DNA from: Beroe ovata
Lineage: Eukaryota > Ctenophora > Nuda > Beroida > Beroidae
Direction of reading: 5' to 3'
Assembly (NCBI GenBank): GCA_946803715.1
Contig: CAMPET010000125.1
Coordinates: 37,687 to 89,488, forward strand
Length of the DNA: 51,802 bases
Below, in pieces: positions 12,228-24,263 of this stretch. A program made the position numbers and the translations under genes. The notes under the pieces were generated by a model. It searched no databases and was not told the DNA's origin. It was given only the letters and a program-made list of their open reading frames with translations. Numbering within the stretch: the stretch's first letter is position 1; each line of letters starts with the position of its first letter.

Positions 12228-13598
12228 GACTCAAGACTGAAAGTGTAATTACCTTACTAGTGAGGTAACAATATTACATATTGAATATAATTAGTGCACA
12301 ACAGTTCGAAGTGATCAATACTTAACTGATACTGAGTAGGACAATTTCAACATTATAAGTTGATAGTGGAGTTCAACAATACTCAATTGAACTTCAACAA
12401 AACCAAACACTATCATTCACTTTAATAGAGGCTATAGTGTAACACAAAATTTCACTATCCTAACATGAAATTGGCTATATTGCTTGCAGTTATAGGAGTA
12501 TTCATTCAATCAGTTATATACCATACCACAAGAAAACTAAAGTTTCAGAATTCGAAAATGCTAGGATCGGGAATTGATCGAATGAACAAAATAATTACGA
12601 AGCACATTTGACGCGCGGCGCGTCAGACATATCAAAATTTCCGCTAAAGAGCGAGTGCAAAGCGGCCTGTGGAAGAACAACAATCGGAATGGAATCAATT
12701 TTCATTTAAAAATATGATTCTATCAAACTAATACCGAAGTTGATTCATTATTTCATTGGCTGCGCTGGATTGTCGATCGATGATAGACCCTGTCGAGAAT
12801 TTCGTTTTGCGCGCGCGCGGCGCAAACTTATTCTCAGACAGCGGCTGACGCAAGCCGCTTCGCGGCTTGCATCAGCGGTCTAGCATCGCCAGACAAGCGC
12901 TGGATTGATGTGCCTGTGACGCGCGCAGCAACGTCACTCTTATTGTTAGCACCGGAGACGCGCGGCACGTCGCGTAATGATATGCAAGCGCGCATGTACA
13001 ATGCACATTGCGCTTGTACTGCCGGCACTACACATATCACTCATTTGCTTGATTAACTAACCGAAAGAATTGGGGTGCTGGTTCAAGTTAAAAAAATACA
13101 AGAATGTGACATCAGGCATGCTACGAGTGAATAACAACATTCACTTGGCTTCAAGTTCAATAGATTCCAATACTAAAAATGACATATTTGTCTAACAATT
13201 TCCTCACACTTGTTACATTTGAAAATGTAAAAATATGATAATAATATGCATCCGAATCGGAACACTGCGACACACATTTTCCTTTCGTTGTCAGAGGGTG
13301 AAAGCAGAAAGTAAATTCCTGCAAATCTCCCTGACAACAAAGAGGTCCGACATTGGAAATCAGACTCCTCAACGATCAGGGACTTGAGCCCTGGATGACA
13401 TCATACAATATTCTGATACATACATTGTTCTATGTGTTACATACACTGTTCAATGTTCACATTAATCTTCGTTGATAATAACCGCTAAAAATTGTAATAC
13501 CGAATCGAGCTTAATATATAACCTGTTGTATCCAAATTCAATACACAATATCAACAATATACACGCTAATCTATCTAACTATGATGATCAAATTTAAA
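12228..13598. other. Intergenic region between eL43 and PAK
   Basis: Apart from the GC-rich repeat at 12765-12900 and its CGCG-rich tail, this is AT-rich sequence without a convincing gene. It should contain the eL43 5' UTR/promoter on the left and the PAK 3' UTR on the right (minus-strand transcription). Confidence 0.5.
12765..12900 (+). repeat. GC-rich fold-back repeat, copy 1
   Basis: The copy begins with the family end GATGATAGACCCTGTCGAG, passes through a CGCGCG-rich middle with its own hairpin (CAAGCCGCTTCGCGGCTTG), and ends with CTAGCATCGCCAGACAA. The same ends occur in the copies at 28148, 32626 and (partly) 27413. The GC content contrasts sharply with the AT-rich surroundings. CGCG-rich sequence continues to about 13030. 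Confidence 0.65.
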
Positions 13599-16500
13599 CT
13601 ACGAAACCGGCGACGATGCAGAGCTGATCTGAGAAAGGAAATCGTTGATAAGCTCAGCGAGGACCGACTGTGATACTGCTGCTGATAAGAGTTTGTGTTG
13701 CAGGAGCCCTGAGGCTGTGGAGCGGAGAGAGGGATCAATCTTCAGACACGTGTTCAGGAATGAGAGGAGCGGGGGTGATAGCTGAAATGAGAAGCATCAT
13801 GACATGTTGCATAGCAACGGTTGCTATGATAATTGATAAGGTTGCTATACAACACATATCACCACTCACATCGGTTTTGACTGGCGATGGCGCGGGATTA
13901 ACTTTGATCTTCTCCATGGCGACAATCTGACTATCACTGAAATTCGGCGGTTCTCCATCGAGCATCTCAATGACGAGAATGCCGAGCGACCAGATATCGG
14001 TGGGGGTGCCGTACGGCTTCCGGCCGACTATTTCCGGGCTCATCCAGTGCGGTGTTCCGATAAGTCCCGTACACGACGGTTTATCCTCCGTGACTCGGTC
14101 ACAGTACCCGAAATCGGATAACTTAACCTGTGGGAGAGATTGAGAGTGAGGTTTACAAGACGCTGATAAGGCGAGAGGGGGAGAGAGCAGCTGGAATCAT
14201 CATGCGTGACTGCGTGACGTGACTTCGTGACGTGACTGCGTGACGTGACTTCGTGACGTGACTGCGTGACGTGACTGCGTGACTGTCAGAGTGAATGGGG
14301 ATAGCGCGGGAGATTGGATAGTGATGGAGGAAGGGTGAAATCGTTGGATAATTTCCTGATGGATCGTACACATTGAAAATCATAACAAGTAGATCATATG
14401 GGAATTATTATTGTCCATATCGGTAACATGAGGCCGCCATGGGTTCATTATGGCTGTGGAGTTAGATTAAGGAATCGTTAATTAATACATGTATGATTGA
14501 AAGATCAGTGTCCTTACTAAGTTGTCCAGCCGTGTGTCGGAAATAAGTTAAACTAGTCCTGCAAAAAGAACGATGACCACACTTTTTCGGTAAGATTATC
14601 CTCTCCATATCACCCCCAATTCCCATCATACATATGCAATGTCAATACCTGGCCACTGGTGGATAGCAGTATGGAGTCACTCTTGATGTCTCTGTGTACC
14701 ACTCCTCGCTTGTGCATGTACTCCAGTGCTGATACTGTACACTGGGCTATGCGGGCTATGTGACCCTCTGACAGCCTGAGGAATGGGATACATGAGCAAA
14801 TAATTAGCTAAAACCAATTTCTAGTATCATGGATAACACCAAGTTCGGCAACCCCCCCATTTGGAAATTACCAAATAGTCACAATCCCCAAACATGGAAC
14901 ACAGATAAAACCCCACCATAACTCACTTCACTCTGTTGAGGTTTTCCACAAAGTGGGTCAGTGATCCGGCGTTGAGGGGCTCCATGAGGACCCACAGCTC
15001 CTCCTTTACCAAGTGAGTACTGAATGTCTTCACGATGTTGGGGTGCTGGAGCGACCCTACTGATACCTGGTGGAGGGAAGGGAATGGGAGTTAGACTCGA
15101 TCATCGAGTATAGGATGACGAATTAAGCGTATATCGTGATTATATGACATCGAGACAAAAGCAAATGGATGAATTTCGATATCATGCGATGTACATAAGG
15201 TCACCTCATTGACGAGCAAGTCACGACGTTGTTGACGATGTAGATTCATCTTCTTCAGGGCAAGTTCAGTGTCTGTGATGGTGTCCTTCACCAGAAATAC
15301 CACTCCCGACGAACCCTGACCAAGCTTCTTCAACTCCTTCAATCTGCAATGATTGTACAATGTACAAGTGAAACCCATATGAATGGGACAGTTATAGAGC
15401 AAAAACAGGGCAATTCACGCAAAACCCTAATTCGACAACCAAAACAAAAGAGGGTAAAATATCCCATATTGCAAACCTGGAGGACGGGTCATCTTGGTTG
15501 CAATACTTGGCAATCATATCTTTGAAGAGGTCATCCTTCAGTTTCAGTTTCTTTGCAGTTCGTGGCGTAATGGGAGGAGGTAAGTTTTCCCCAGCCCCGC
15601 GCGGCTCATTTTCCTTGTTGTGCCACGTGCTGTCTGGAGCCAGGTACATCTGAGAGAGTAGAGGATACGATAATAGTTGTCCAGGGATGTTTGAGGGAAA
15701 AGCAGTTCAACTCTCATTGGTCCAGGGGGTTGTTATCAAAAAATAGAAAAAAGATTGTTACCTGACTTTTTGTCGAGGTTTTTACATCGCTAATCAGATC
15801 TTGTCCAGCTTTCTCGTTACTGGTGATGACCTTGGAAAGAGGCTTTTTCCTGGTCGGTTTCTCTGGGCCAACTGAAATGGGGAGAGTATCGCTATGGAAC
15901 ACTTCGAGGCAAGCTACGGAGAGTATAGATTTGTGAGGAAAAATACCTGGAGATTTAGGACATGTCGTGATCAAAGGTTGCTCCGCGGCTTTCACACCGT
16001 TCCTGATATTTGAATCTGAGACTGATCTGCATAACCCATCAGCTCCATCAGCTGAATTATCTTTCTTCTCGCCATCCTCCTCCTCATCAGTAATGAGGAA
16101 TGATCTGAGATCGGGCGCCAAACAGTCTGTTATTTCATTAAATAGGTCCGCATCAGATATCGCTGAAATAGAGGAATTTTAGGAAGAGCGTGGTGAAATG
16201 TTTTCTGGGATACGAATATCGTTCGAACCAGTTTGCGGCTATCATGGAACGAATTACCAACCAATCGTTGGAATATACTTTCGTTGTGTTCCTTCCTTGC
16301 TTTTAAAAGCATTTACAATCTTCTTCATAAACAATGCCATCAGTTACAAAAGTCAAATCAATTAAACCACGTCAGAGAAGTTAACGAAAAAAGTCAAATA
16401 ATTAAGTAAAAAGTGGTTGAATAAGATAAAAAGTCACATCATGAAATCATTGTGACATGTGATCATGAGTATGTCAACTAACATGCTACCGCAGCCACAA

Positions 16501-19500
16501 TTATTATAAACAAAGTGCCGCTCCTTACACATCATTGTGTGTGTGATTTTTGCTTGAAAAGTTCATGCTACCAGGAGTGAAGTGTCTTTTTCATGCGACG
16601 AGCATAAGAAAATTATCTATTTTTGTCGCTCCCTGAAACGTTGACATAAACATGTGGATATGAAACATTTGTCAGATGGTTTAGAAGATAAAATTTTACC
16701 ATACGTCCTGGTAACAACCTACAAAAACAGCTTCGCTATCTCAGTAGGCAGGACAGGCTAGCAGGCCAGGAATGTTGGCTCCTGATGACGCGCGCGCCGC
16801 GGATATATACTAGCTATAGCGCGCGCCTAACGCGCGAGCTCGCCTACAAATTTGTCATTTTGAGAAGACCGTTTCACTGTATTCCAGCTCAGAAGCGCTG
16901 CGTGCTATATTTGCCACTAATGACTCACTTAATTACTACAAATTTCCCTCACTCTACCGAACTGCGTGTGAGCGCTAATTAGTCAAAGTGGTAGAGGCGC
17001 TGTGAATCAACATTGTATACTCTGCGTGGAATTCATCACTTCACACATACATATCCGTCCTATGATAAAGTATCTTATGGTAAGTGTTAACTTGGAAAAG
17101 AATCGCCGACAAGATTGTCGATGACTTGTCGCCAAAAACGAATTAACCCTTCCGCTTAGATCCTACTCAAAGCGTGCTTTCATCCACATCATGTATTACG
17201 TGCATAATTAGCGAGAGTAAACGCAATGCAAGAGTAATGAATACCCTCTCGGATTAAAGCAGCAGATTATACAATAATCTCGTGTTTCCACAGAAATGCG
17301 AAACTATAATTGTACATGAAAAGCACTGCTTTTGGACGATGAAATACATCATAGATACATTTTGACATGTGAATATTCATGGAATGTTGACAATGTCATC
17401 CCAAAATAACGCGATGACACGCGTTTAAACACGCGGTTACAAGACGTTATTCACACGTATTTGAGTTTAAATGAGAGCAATTGTCATTGACTCTGTTCGT
17501 GTATAGTGCTAAGTGTAACAGTGTCATCAATCATCATATAGGATTTGATCATTCTTGATTCTATAATTAGTAGTTGTAGCTATATCATAACCAACTATGG
17601 CATAGTAATGAGCACTGATTGTAACTAATGTAATTTTAGCGATGATCTGTCTTTAGTACTAAACTCAATCCTCTTACTATTACTAAGTTGGATTTAGTTT
17701 CCGATACTTTTCACTGAAATGAGGCAATATAATTCAATCCGCAATTCACTCAAAAACTCCCTCGCCCCACCTTCGCAAATTAGGCGTGTCAGATGACATA
17801 CACAATGCACCCATCACGTTACATCATACGTGTGCTAGTAAAGGAGAAACCTGTGAAGTGCAGTTTTGGGTGCTCCCAATTACCTCACACACACTGTGTG
17901 ACGAATATTCAATGTGACACATACAGTAATATATTGTATGATTGCAAAGAATGCCAGCGCTGAAGTGTAGGTAGGTGCATGATTCAGTCAAATCGTATGA
18001 TATAGTTTGACATTAGTACATGCAAAGTTCCTGTACAAGGAATGGCACCTGAGTCCAGTGTTTATCGTTGCTCTGTGTACTACTATCATTTCAACATCTA
18101 AATATTTCAACATCTGNCACACACACACACACACACACACACACTGTGTGACGAATATTCACCGTGACACATACAGTAATATATTGTATGATTGCAAAGA
18201 ATGCCAGCTGAAGTGTAGGTAGGTGCATGATTCAGTGAAATTGTATGATATAGTCTGACATTAGCACATGCTAAGTTTCAGTACAAGGAATGGCACCTGA
18301 GTCCAGTGTTTATCGTTACTCTGTGTACTATCATTTCAACATCTAAATATTTCAACATCTGTTCACTCGAAACTGGAGTACATTAATTAGATTCATTTGG
18401 AAGTCTCTCTCTCTCACAGTGCCGATACGCCTACTTATGACATGTACAACTCACAAACACACACAAACACACACACACACACACACTCACACACACTCAC
18501 ACACAGACACACACACAAACAAACACATACATACACACATACACACACAAACACACACAGAAGGTAGAATCTCACACAGTCTTATGATAATATGTTGACA
18601 TGTCATATAACACATACACACTATGTATGATATATTTCCAGACTCTTTGACATCGCTTTCAGACAAGGCGAGTGGAGCCAACAGAAATTTGAAATGTGCA
18701 AGTTGAAGTTGCTGAATTGAAATGTAACATTGTTACCATCGTGACTGTTTCTTCTTTTAATAACCAAGCCCGTTGCCAAAACATTCCAAAACAGAAATAC
18801 CGATTACCTATAGTCAGTACTGACAACTATGAAGTTTGAAGCGATCACTAAATAATATTCAATAGTGTGTTGATTCATTAAAGGAAGTTTATCAGCTGTC
18901 AAACCGTGTACTAATTTTATTAAAAACTTACAAAAGGATAGGGGAAGTGAATTCATTTCTTGAAATTAAATCATCGTAATCAAATTACTGATAACGATAT
19001 GTCAAAGGGTTACATTATATTCTTTCCGATATATCGATATATCAGGTACCTACATACCCCAGTTTTAAAAAGCAAGTTCAGTGTACAATGTATCCCGTGT
19101 CATGTCAATCTTATCTGATGTCCCTAATTTAGATTACGCGGAATGGGAAATCAAAGAAAGATCGCCAATTCTAACCAATTTTTATGTTTTTTACCGTTTC
19201 CAATGATCATTGAGCACTTGGAAACAGGAATGAACATATACCAGCATACTCTTCACACTGTGCAATGTGCATATATTTTACCAATTCATTTTATTTCTAA
19301 CAGATTAAGCAAAAAGTGGCGAACCAGGTCTTTGAGTCACACAGGCACACTACCCTTGAGTTGAGCCACCATGCCATCCAGAATAGAGTCTTTGACTCGA
19401 AGAGACTTCGGGTGATAGGTTGTCTTCTATTATAATGAAGAGACACCGCCTCATATTATATATAACGTACATTGTTTAACACAAGCACATACGAGAAGGG

Positions 19501-21739
19501 GCGGGGGTTGGGGAGTATCGGATAATTGTTAAACGCACTCTCTCTCTGTGTAAAATAATATAATGTTGATGACGTGTATTGTAATGCATACTTCGTTGTA
19601 AACGTTGATGTCAGTATGTCAATTGATAATTTTATGCATTAGGTTGGTATATATTATGCCAAGTTATCGGAGTACAGAATGCTCTGCAGGAATGAGACAC
19701 ACTTGTCTTGCACTCATTTTCACTCATTATCATGTACACCTAGACACACATTGGTACTAATGTGTGTCACACATTTTTGAAAAAGATCCAAATTCGACTG
19801 AGCTACAATTAGCTTCGTGATAACACATCCATGATATAGCAAAACTATAGATTTTCTTGATAACAGCTGCTCTTGTACGCACATATTTTCAGGAAGCCAT
19901 CTAGCAAGAATAGACTATCGGTCAATCATACCTTATATGGTCATAGACTTCCCACATTCTCGTGATTTTCTGTCGAATAGAAGGAATGGAGTTTTATGAG
20001 AGTAAATTTGAATACCTACCGGTTAACTAAGCGATATTTAACGTGAAGCATTACACTGCAAAGCATTACAGTCTAGAGTAATGTCGCCGATTACGTTTTG
20101 ACAAAATGAACACGAAAATATAGATTTCCTGAGAAAGATCATTCAGTGGGTCAGTCTCCAAATGGGCATGCTACAGAAAAACGCTGACAATCATACAGCT
20201 ATAAAAACTATAGACTTTTATCATAGGTAGATAGTGCTAGTTGCCACTATCATCAGGTCGTAGCAGCGATAGTTTTCATTGGAGGAACTGTTATAAGTGC
20301 GCCGTCGTATAGCGGTATCGACACACGATATTGACATCTACATGACAGTTGTTTATTGAGTGATTTTCAGTGATATGATTGGATAATCATTCGTGGAACC
20401 AAATCTTCGGAACCCCTATGCAACATGCATAAATAAATTTTTTCGCTCCATCATGTACCTACGAAATGACAGATTCAGTAATTATCCCGAGCTGATTCTC
20501 TCTAAACCCCGTACACACAGACACAGACACAGACACACGCACCACACACACAAACAGTAAACACACAAACATACACATGCACACACACCACACACACACC
20601 ACACACACACACACACACGCACCACACACACATACACACAAACATATACACACTCATCTATAAAACAGCGTGCAATAACTCCCCCACATATAACAGCCCC
20701 GATAACACATTACCCTGTCAGTGTGACTCACTGATAAGAGCACAACGACAGAGAGGGGGAGGGGGAGGGACAATAATCCCGCCAAAATATGCGGGGGAGT
20801 GAGGGGGGCTATGCAGCAATTACCCGCACCACATATCAGTATTCCGTGTCTGGCAGACTGCCAAGTGCCAACAGTCAACAGATAATACCGAGCTCTGATA
20901 GCATATGCCTGGACGTGTTGAGTGTTCTTCTACTCACAGCATAGTTTGTAATACGAGATTAATAACTGCCAGTACAACTGCAGCTTAATTACTGCTGTGA
21001 TTAACTGATTAGTGTGAAGCGCACTCGCTCAAACTCATTCATACACAGTCACATTGCACAACACGCGCAGACACACTCACACACACTCACAGACACACAC
21101 ACACAGACACACACACACACGAACACACACACGAACACGCTACAGGATATTACAGACGGCAGTTTTCAATTACACTTTGTCCACACTAACCTTTACTTGG
21201 ACAAAACGAGTGAAAACTTCCCTCTTTTCAGAGAATTTCACATCCGATTGTGAGAATCATGTGAGAACTTTTTTCCGATTCCGGATTTCCGTGAAAATAT
21301 ATGGTGACGTAATGCTGTAAATACCCTGTCTGTTAGATAAATAATAGTGAACGAACATACATTGGGTTCTTGTGTAAGAGAGACGACAATAAATTGACAA
21401 CGTTCACTGGTTTAATTCGATTCTCTGATCGTGTTTGACTAACTTCTGGTATTAGTCAGGTATCAATTTCGTCAGGTACTTCGTTCTGTTGTTTGGTGAG
21501 TGACGTAAGCATCACCATTAGAGTGAGTGAGTGAGTGAATGTGTGAAGGGTGAGTGCAACATTGATGTACACATCTGGATTTTTCAAAACGTCCTATCGA
21601 TGAAGCTCAAGATTGGATTCTACGGCAGAAAAAAGGCCGGGTACACTCATTTCAGAGAAAAGACCGTCAAGCAGAACATCAACAATTTCATCAACATATA
21701 TCATCAACATATATTCTATCAAATATTAATCGGATACAT

Positions 21740-21792
<53 letters not shown>

Positions 21793-24255
21793 TGTTTTTA
21801 TTNTTTGGGTTTGTGTGTGTGTGTGTGTGATTATGGGGTTCATGGCGATTCAATATTACGATATTATATACTTGTCAAGACTATCTGGAATAATGATTGT
21901 GGCATTACAGACTTATATACTTACCAAAGTTTCATTTGACACACCGAGTTGCGACGCAACTCGGTGCGTGTCTGAGAGAGAGTGGCTGTAGTGGTAGCAA
22001 ATTATAAAAAGTAATATAATTTACCGAGCCCACCCTCTCGACGACTTTAGTAAGAGAGAGTCTGAATGTCTCGAATGAGACGCACTACAGCTGAGGCAGG
22101 TTATGTCTCGAATGAGAACACCGAGTTATAATACACTCAGTTTTTTCTATAAGAAACTCTCTATAAGAAACTGAGCCTAGGATTTCTAAAAATTTAAGNC
22201 ATGGCGATTCAATATTAAGATATTATATACTTGTCAAAACCATCTGGAATAATGATTGTGGTATTACAGACTTATATACTTACCAAAGTTTCATTTGACA
22301 CACTGAGTTGCGTGTGTGAGAGAGTGGCTGTAGTGGTAGCAAATTATAAAAAGTAATATAATTTACCTAGCCCACCCTCTCGACGACTTAAGTAAGAGAG
22401 AGAGTCTGAATGTCTCGAATGAGACGTACTACAGCAGAGGCAGGTACATGTCTCGAATGAGAACACCGAGTTATAATAATAAGATTGTCTCGCATCGGGG
22501 AATGTCTCTTTGATAGCAGCTGTCTCATCGCAGCATATTTCCATGCATGATGTAACAGAGTGCGCACGCTCACAGTGAATATGGTAGCAATTAGCACCTT
22601 GGCTGATAAAACTGATAATTCAAAACATATCATGTAACCAAGTACCTACCACTGACCACATTCCCTCAGACATCAGTGTGTGCGTGTGTGCTTTCCTAGG
22701 GTGGACCACGCCTCGCGCACGAATTTCCAATAACAGGAAGGGTTTTTTCGGTATTCAACTTCCGAAAAAGAGGCGTGGTGAAATGTCAGTGATTGTACCA
22801 GCAGAACACTGATCACGGCGAGTGTGACAGTGACACACACGCTTACCACTCAACACACTTTGACAGCTATTATAACAGCTACGTAATGGATACACACTGA
22901 GTGCTAACCAACGGTTTCAGATGATAATAGGATTAACTGTGGACAGGAACTGGACATGATAAGTGGATATCAATAGTTGACCTATCAGACACATGTCCCC
23001 AACAACAATAGGGGCTTATCATGGACACAGGTAATTAGATGAATTCTGATCATATCAGCACTATAACAGAGACTACGAGTTGATGAGATTTGAGTGTAAG
23101 AAAGAAGAATAGTTACAGATTGTATTTAATGTAAATAAGAAAAAGAAAGTAGGTTAAAAACGAAAGCGACAACAACATTACATAATTGGGTACTTACGTT
23201 CATTATATAACTGGGTAGTGTGTACTTACGTTCAGAAAGTCTAGGACTGGGAGAGGGGGAGGAGTTGGCAGATCCGACTTTACTCTTCCTGCCGAGGGCG
23301 CTGCACAACTCAGATATGTTCTGGAATGAGGTCGATAGCTGCTTGCTGTTCGTCAACACATCTGAGAGAAAGAGAGGACGTCATATCGTCATGTAACATA
23401 ATTATCGACATGACATTCGGTCGTGATAATGAGTTTGACGTCACCAAGGTATAAAATATGACGAGTCCTTGGTTGTGTGTGTGTGTGTGCGTGTGTGTGT
23501 ATGNNNNNNNNNNNNNNNNNNNNNNNNNNNNNNNNNNNGCAACATACATGCTTTCTTGATTGATTCCTTTCCGTTTTTTGTGCGTGTGTGTGTGTGGCAT
23601 CATTGGACTCTCTACCAATACAACCACTCTCTCTCAAACATTTAACACGATTACCCTGCCAAATGACATGGCAATCTGATGCCATGACACACACACACGC
23701 TCATTATACACAGTGGTATATCAATTACAGTGGTATATCAATTACAGAAGGATGGAAGAACCAAGGTGAGGCTGAGAAATCATCGTTTGAGCTGTGCTGG
23801 CGTCCGACCATCACCAATGACCACACGTACAAACATGTGCATGACCATGTTGAGGTGTCAAGGATACATAATCAGTTAATAAATCAGCAATAATCAATAA
23901 ACAGTGAAGTCATGATCGGAATATAGTCATAGAGTTCGTCATAATGAATGACAATGTATAATTATCCCCATGCCCCTGGCATAATTATATCACCAGTCTG
24001 TGATTCGCCACTCTAATTGTACAATGCAATGCTGTGTGTCAACCTATTGCGGTCACTGATTTCAGGTCTCGGTGAGGCTCGAGGTTGGGTCTCCAGAGGC
24101 CAACACTTGCAAATTAAAATATCAAAAATCAACATGTCCTGTGTTCACTAACCATCATGTCCAATGTGTTCCACATGCTGAAAGTTGTGTGGCTGGGAGA
24201 TGGAAAGCTGGCGTTTCAGACGTCGCTTGCTAGGCTTAAACCATCCTGAGTTCAT
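13599..24255 (-). CDS. Group II p21-activated kinase (PAK4/5/6-like)
   Basis: Ten exons (right to left): 24255-24153, 23361-23230, 16162-15947, 15871-15762, 15649-15477, 15343-15205, 15066-14927, 14775-14649, 14127-13870, 13781-13599; phases agree and give 526 aa. A CRIB motif (ISQPHNFQHVEHIG, residues 19-32) binds GTP-loaded Cdc42/Rac. A Ser/Pro-rich and acidic linker follows. The kinase domain covers about 247-510: glycine loop GQGSSG (253-258), Lys275, HRDIKSDSILL (365-375, the group II signature), DFG (385-387) and MSPE in place of APE. No N-terminal Nck/PIX-binding block is seen, consistent with group II. The usual activation-loop serine aligns with Gly401. The start Met follows an acceptor at 24264/24263, so a 5' UTR exon lies further right. 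Exon 2 and exon 3 are separated by 7 kb of repeat-filled intron. Confidence 0.93.
14203..14284. repeat. 13-bp minisatellite containing TGACG half-sites
   Basis: About six copies of CGTGACGTGACT followed by T or G lie in the PAK intron between the HRD exon and the DFG exon. Each unit contains TGACGTGA, which resembles a CREB/ATF half-site. Confidence 0.9.
17890..18361. repeat. Tandem near-identical ~220-bp segments around a single N
   Basis: Bases 17890-18116 and about 18140-18361 are nearly identical, including the CACTGTGTGACGAATATTCA start and the ATTTCAACATCTG end. They are separated by one N at 18117 and a CA run. This looks like two reads or haplotypes of one locus placed side by side. 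Confidence 0.85.
18454..18560. repeat. (CA)n microsatellite, imperfect
   Basis: A long CA-rich tract with CACT, CAAA and CATA interruptions, inside the large PAK intron. Confidence 0.95.
20508..20652. repeat. (CA)n microsatellite, imperfect
   Basis: About 145 bases of CA-rich simple sequence with ACC and ACG interruptions, in the PAK intron. Confidence 0.95.
21061..21140. repeat. (CA)n microsatellite
   Basis: CA-rich simple repeat with CACT, CAGA and CACGAA interruptions, in the PAK intron. Confidence 0.93.
21741..21829. repeat. (GT)n microsatellite with an N
   Basis: GT repeat interrupted by a T-rich stretch and a single N at 21803, probably an unresolved tract length. Confidence 0.95.
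21841..22477. repeat. Tandem near-identical ~280-bp segments around a single N
   Basis: Bases 21841-22132 and 22201-22477 match closely (both start ATGGCGATTCAATATTA and end CACCGAGTTATAATA) with scattered substitutions and small indels. The N at 22199 marks the join. The divergence is at a level expected of two alleles. Confidence 0.85.
23475..23538. other. (GT)n tract running into an assembly gap
   Basis: A GT microsatellite is followed by 35 Ns at 23504-23538. The gap lies in the intron between PAK exons 1 and 2, so no known coding sequence is affected. Confidence 0.95.
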
Positions 24256-24263
24256 TTCATGGT

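Larger units (their letters stand above)
16163..23229. other. Large PAK intron, repeat-filled
   Basis: No exon with recognisable protein content was found. The intron holds a CGCG-rich patch at 16785-16850, at least six CA/GT microsatellites, a G-rich run near 20755-20770, and two duplicated segments on either side of single Ns (near 18117 and 22199). At 7.07 kb it is by far the longest intron in the window; part of the length is probably artefactual duplication. Confidence 0.7.

Noticed and set aside
13157-13372. 71-codon minus-strand frame downstream of PAK
   Set aside because: Composition resembles UTR/AT-rich DNA, no splice partners, and PAK already ends at a proper stop at 13599.
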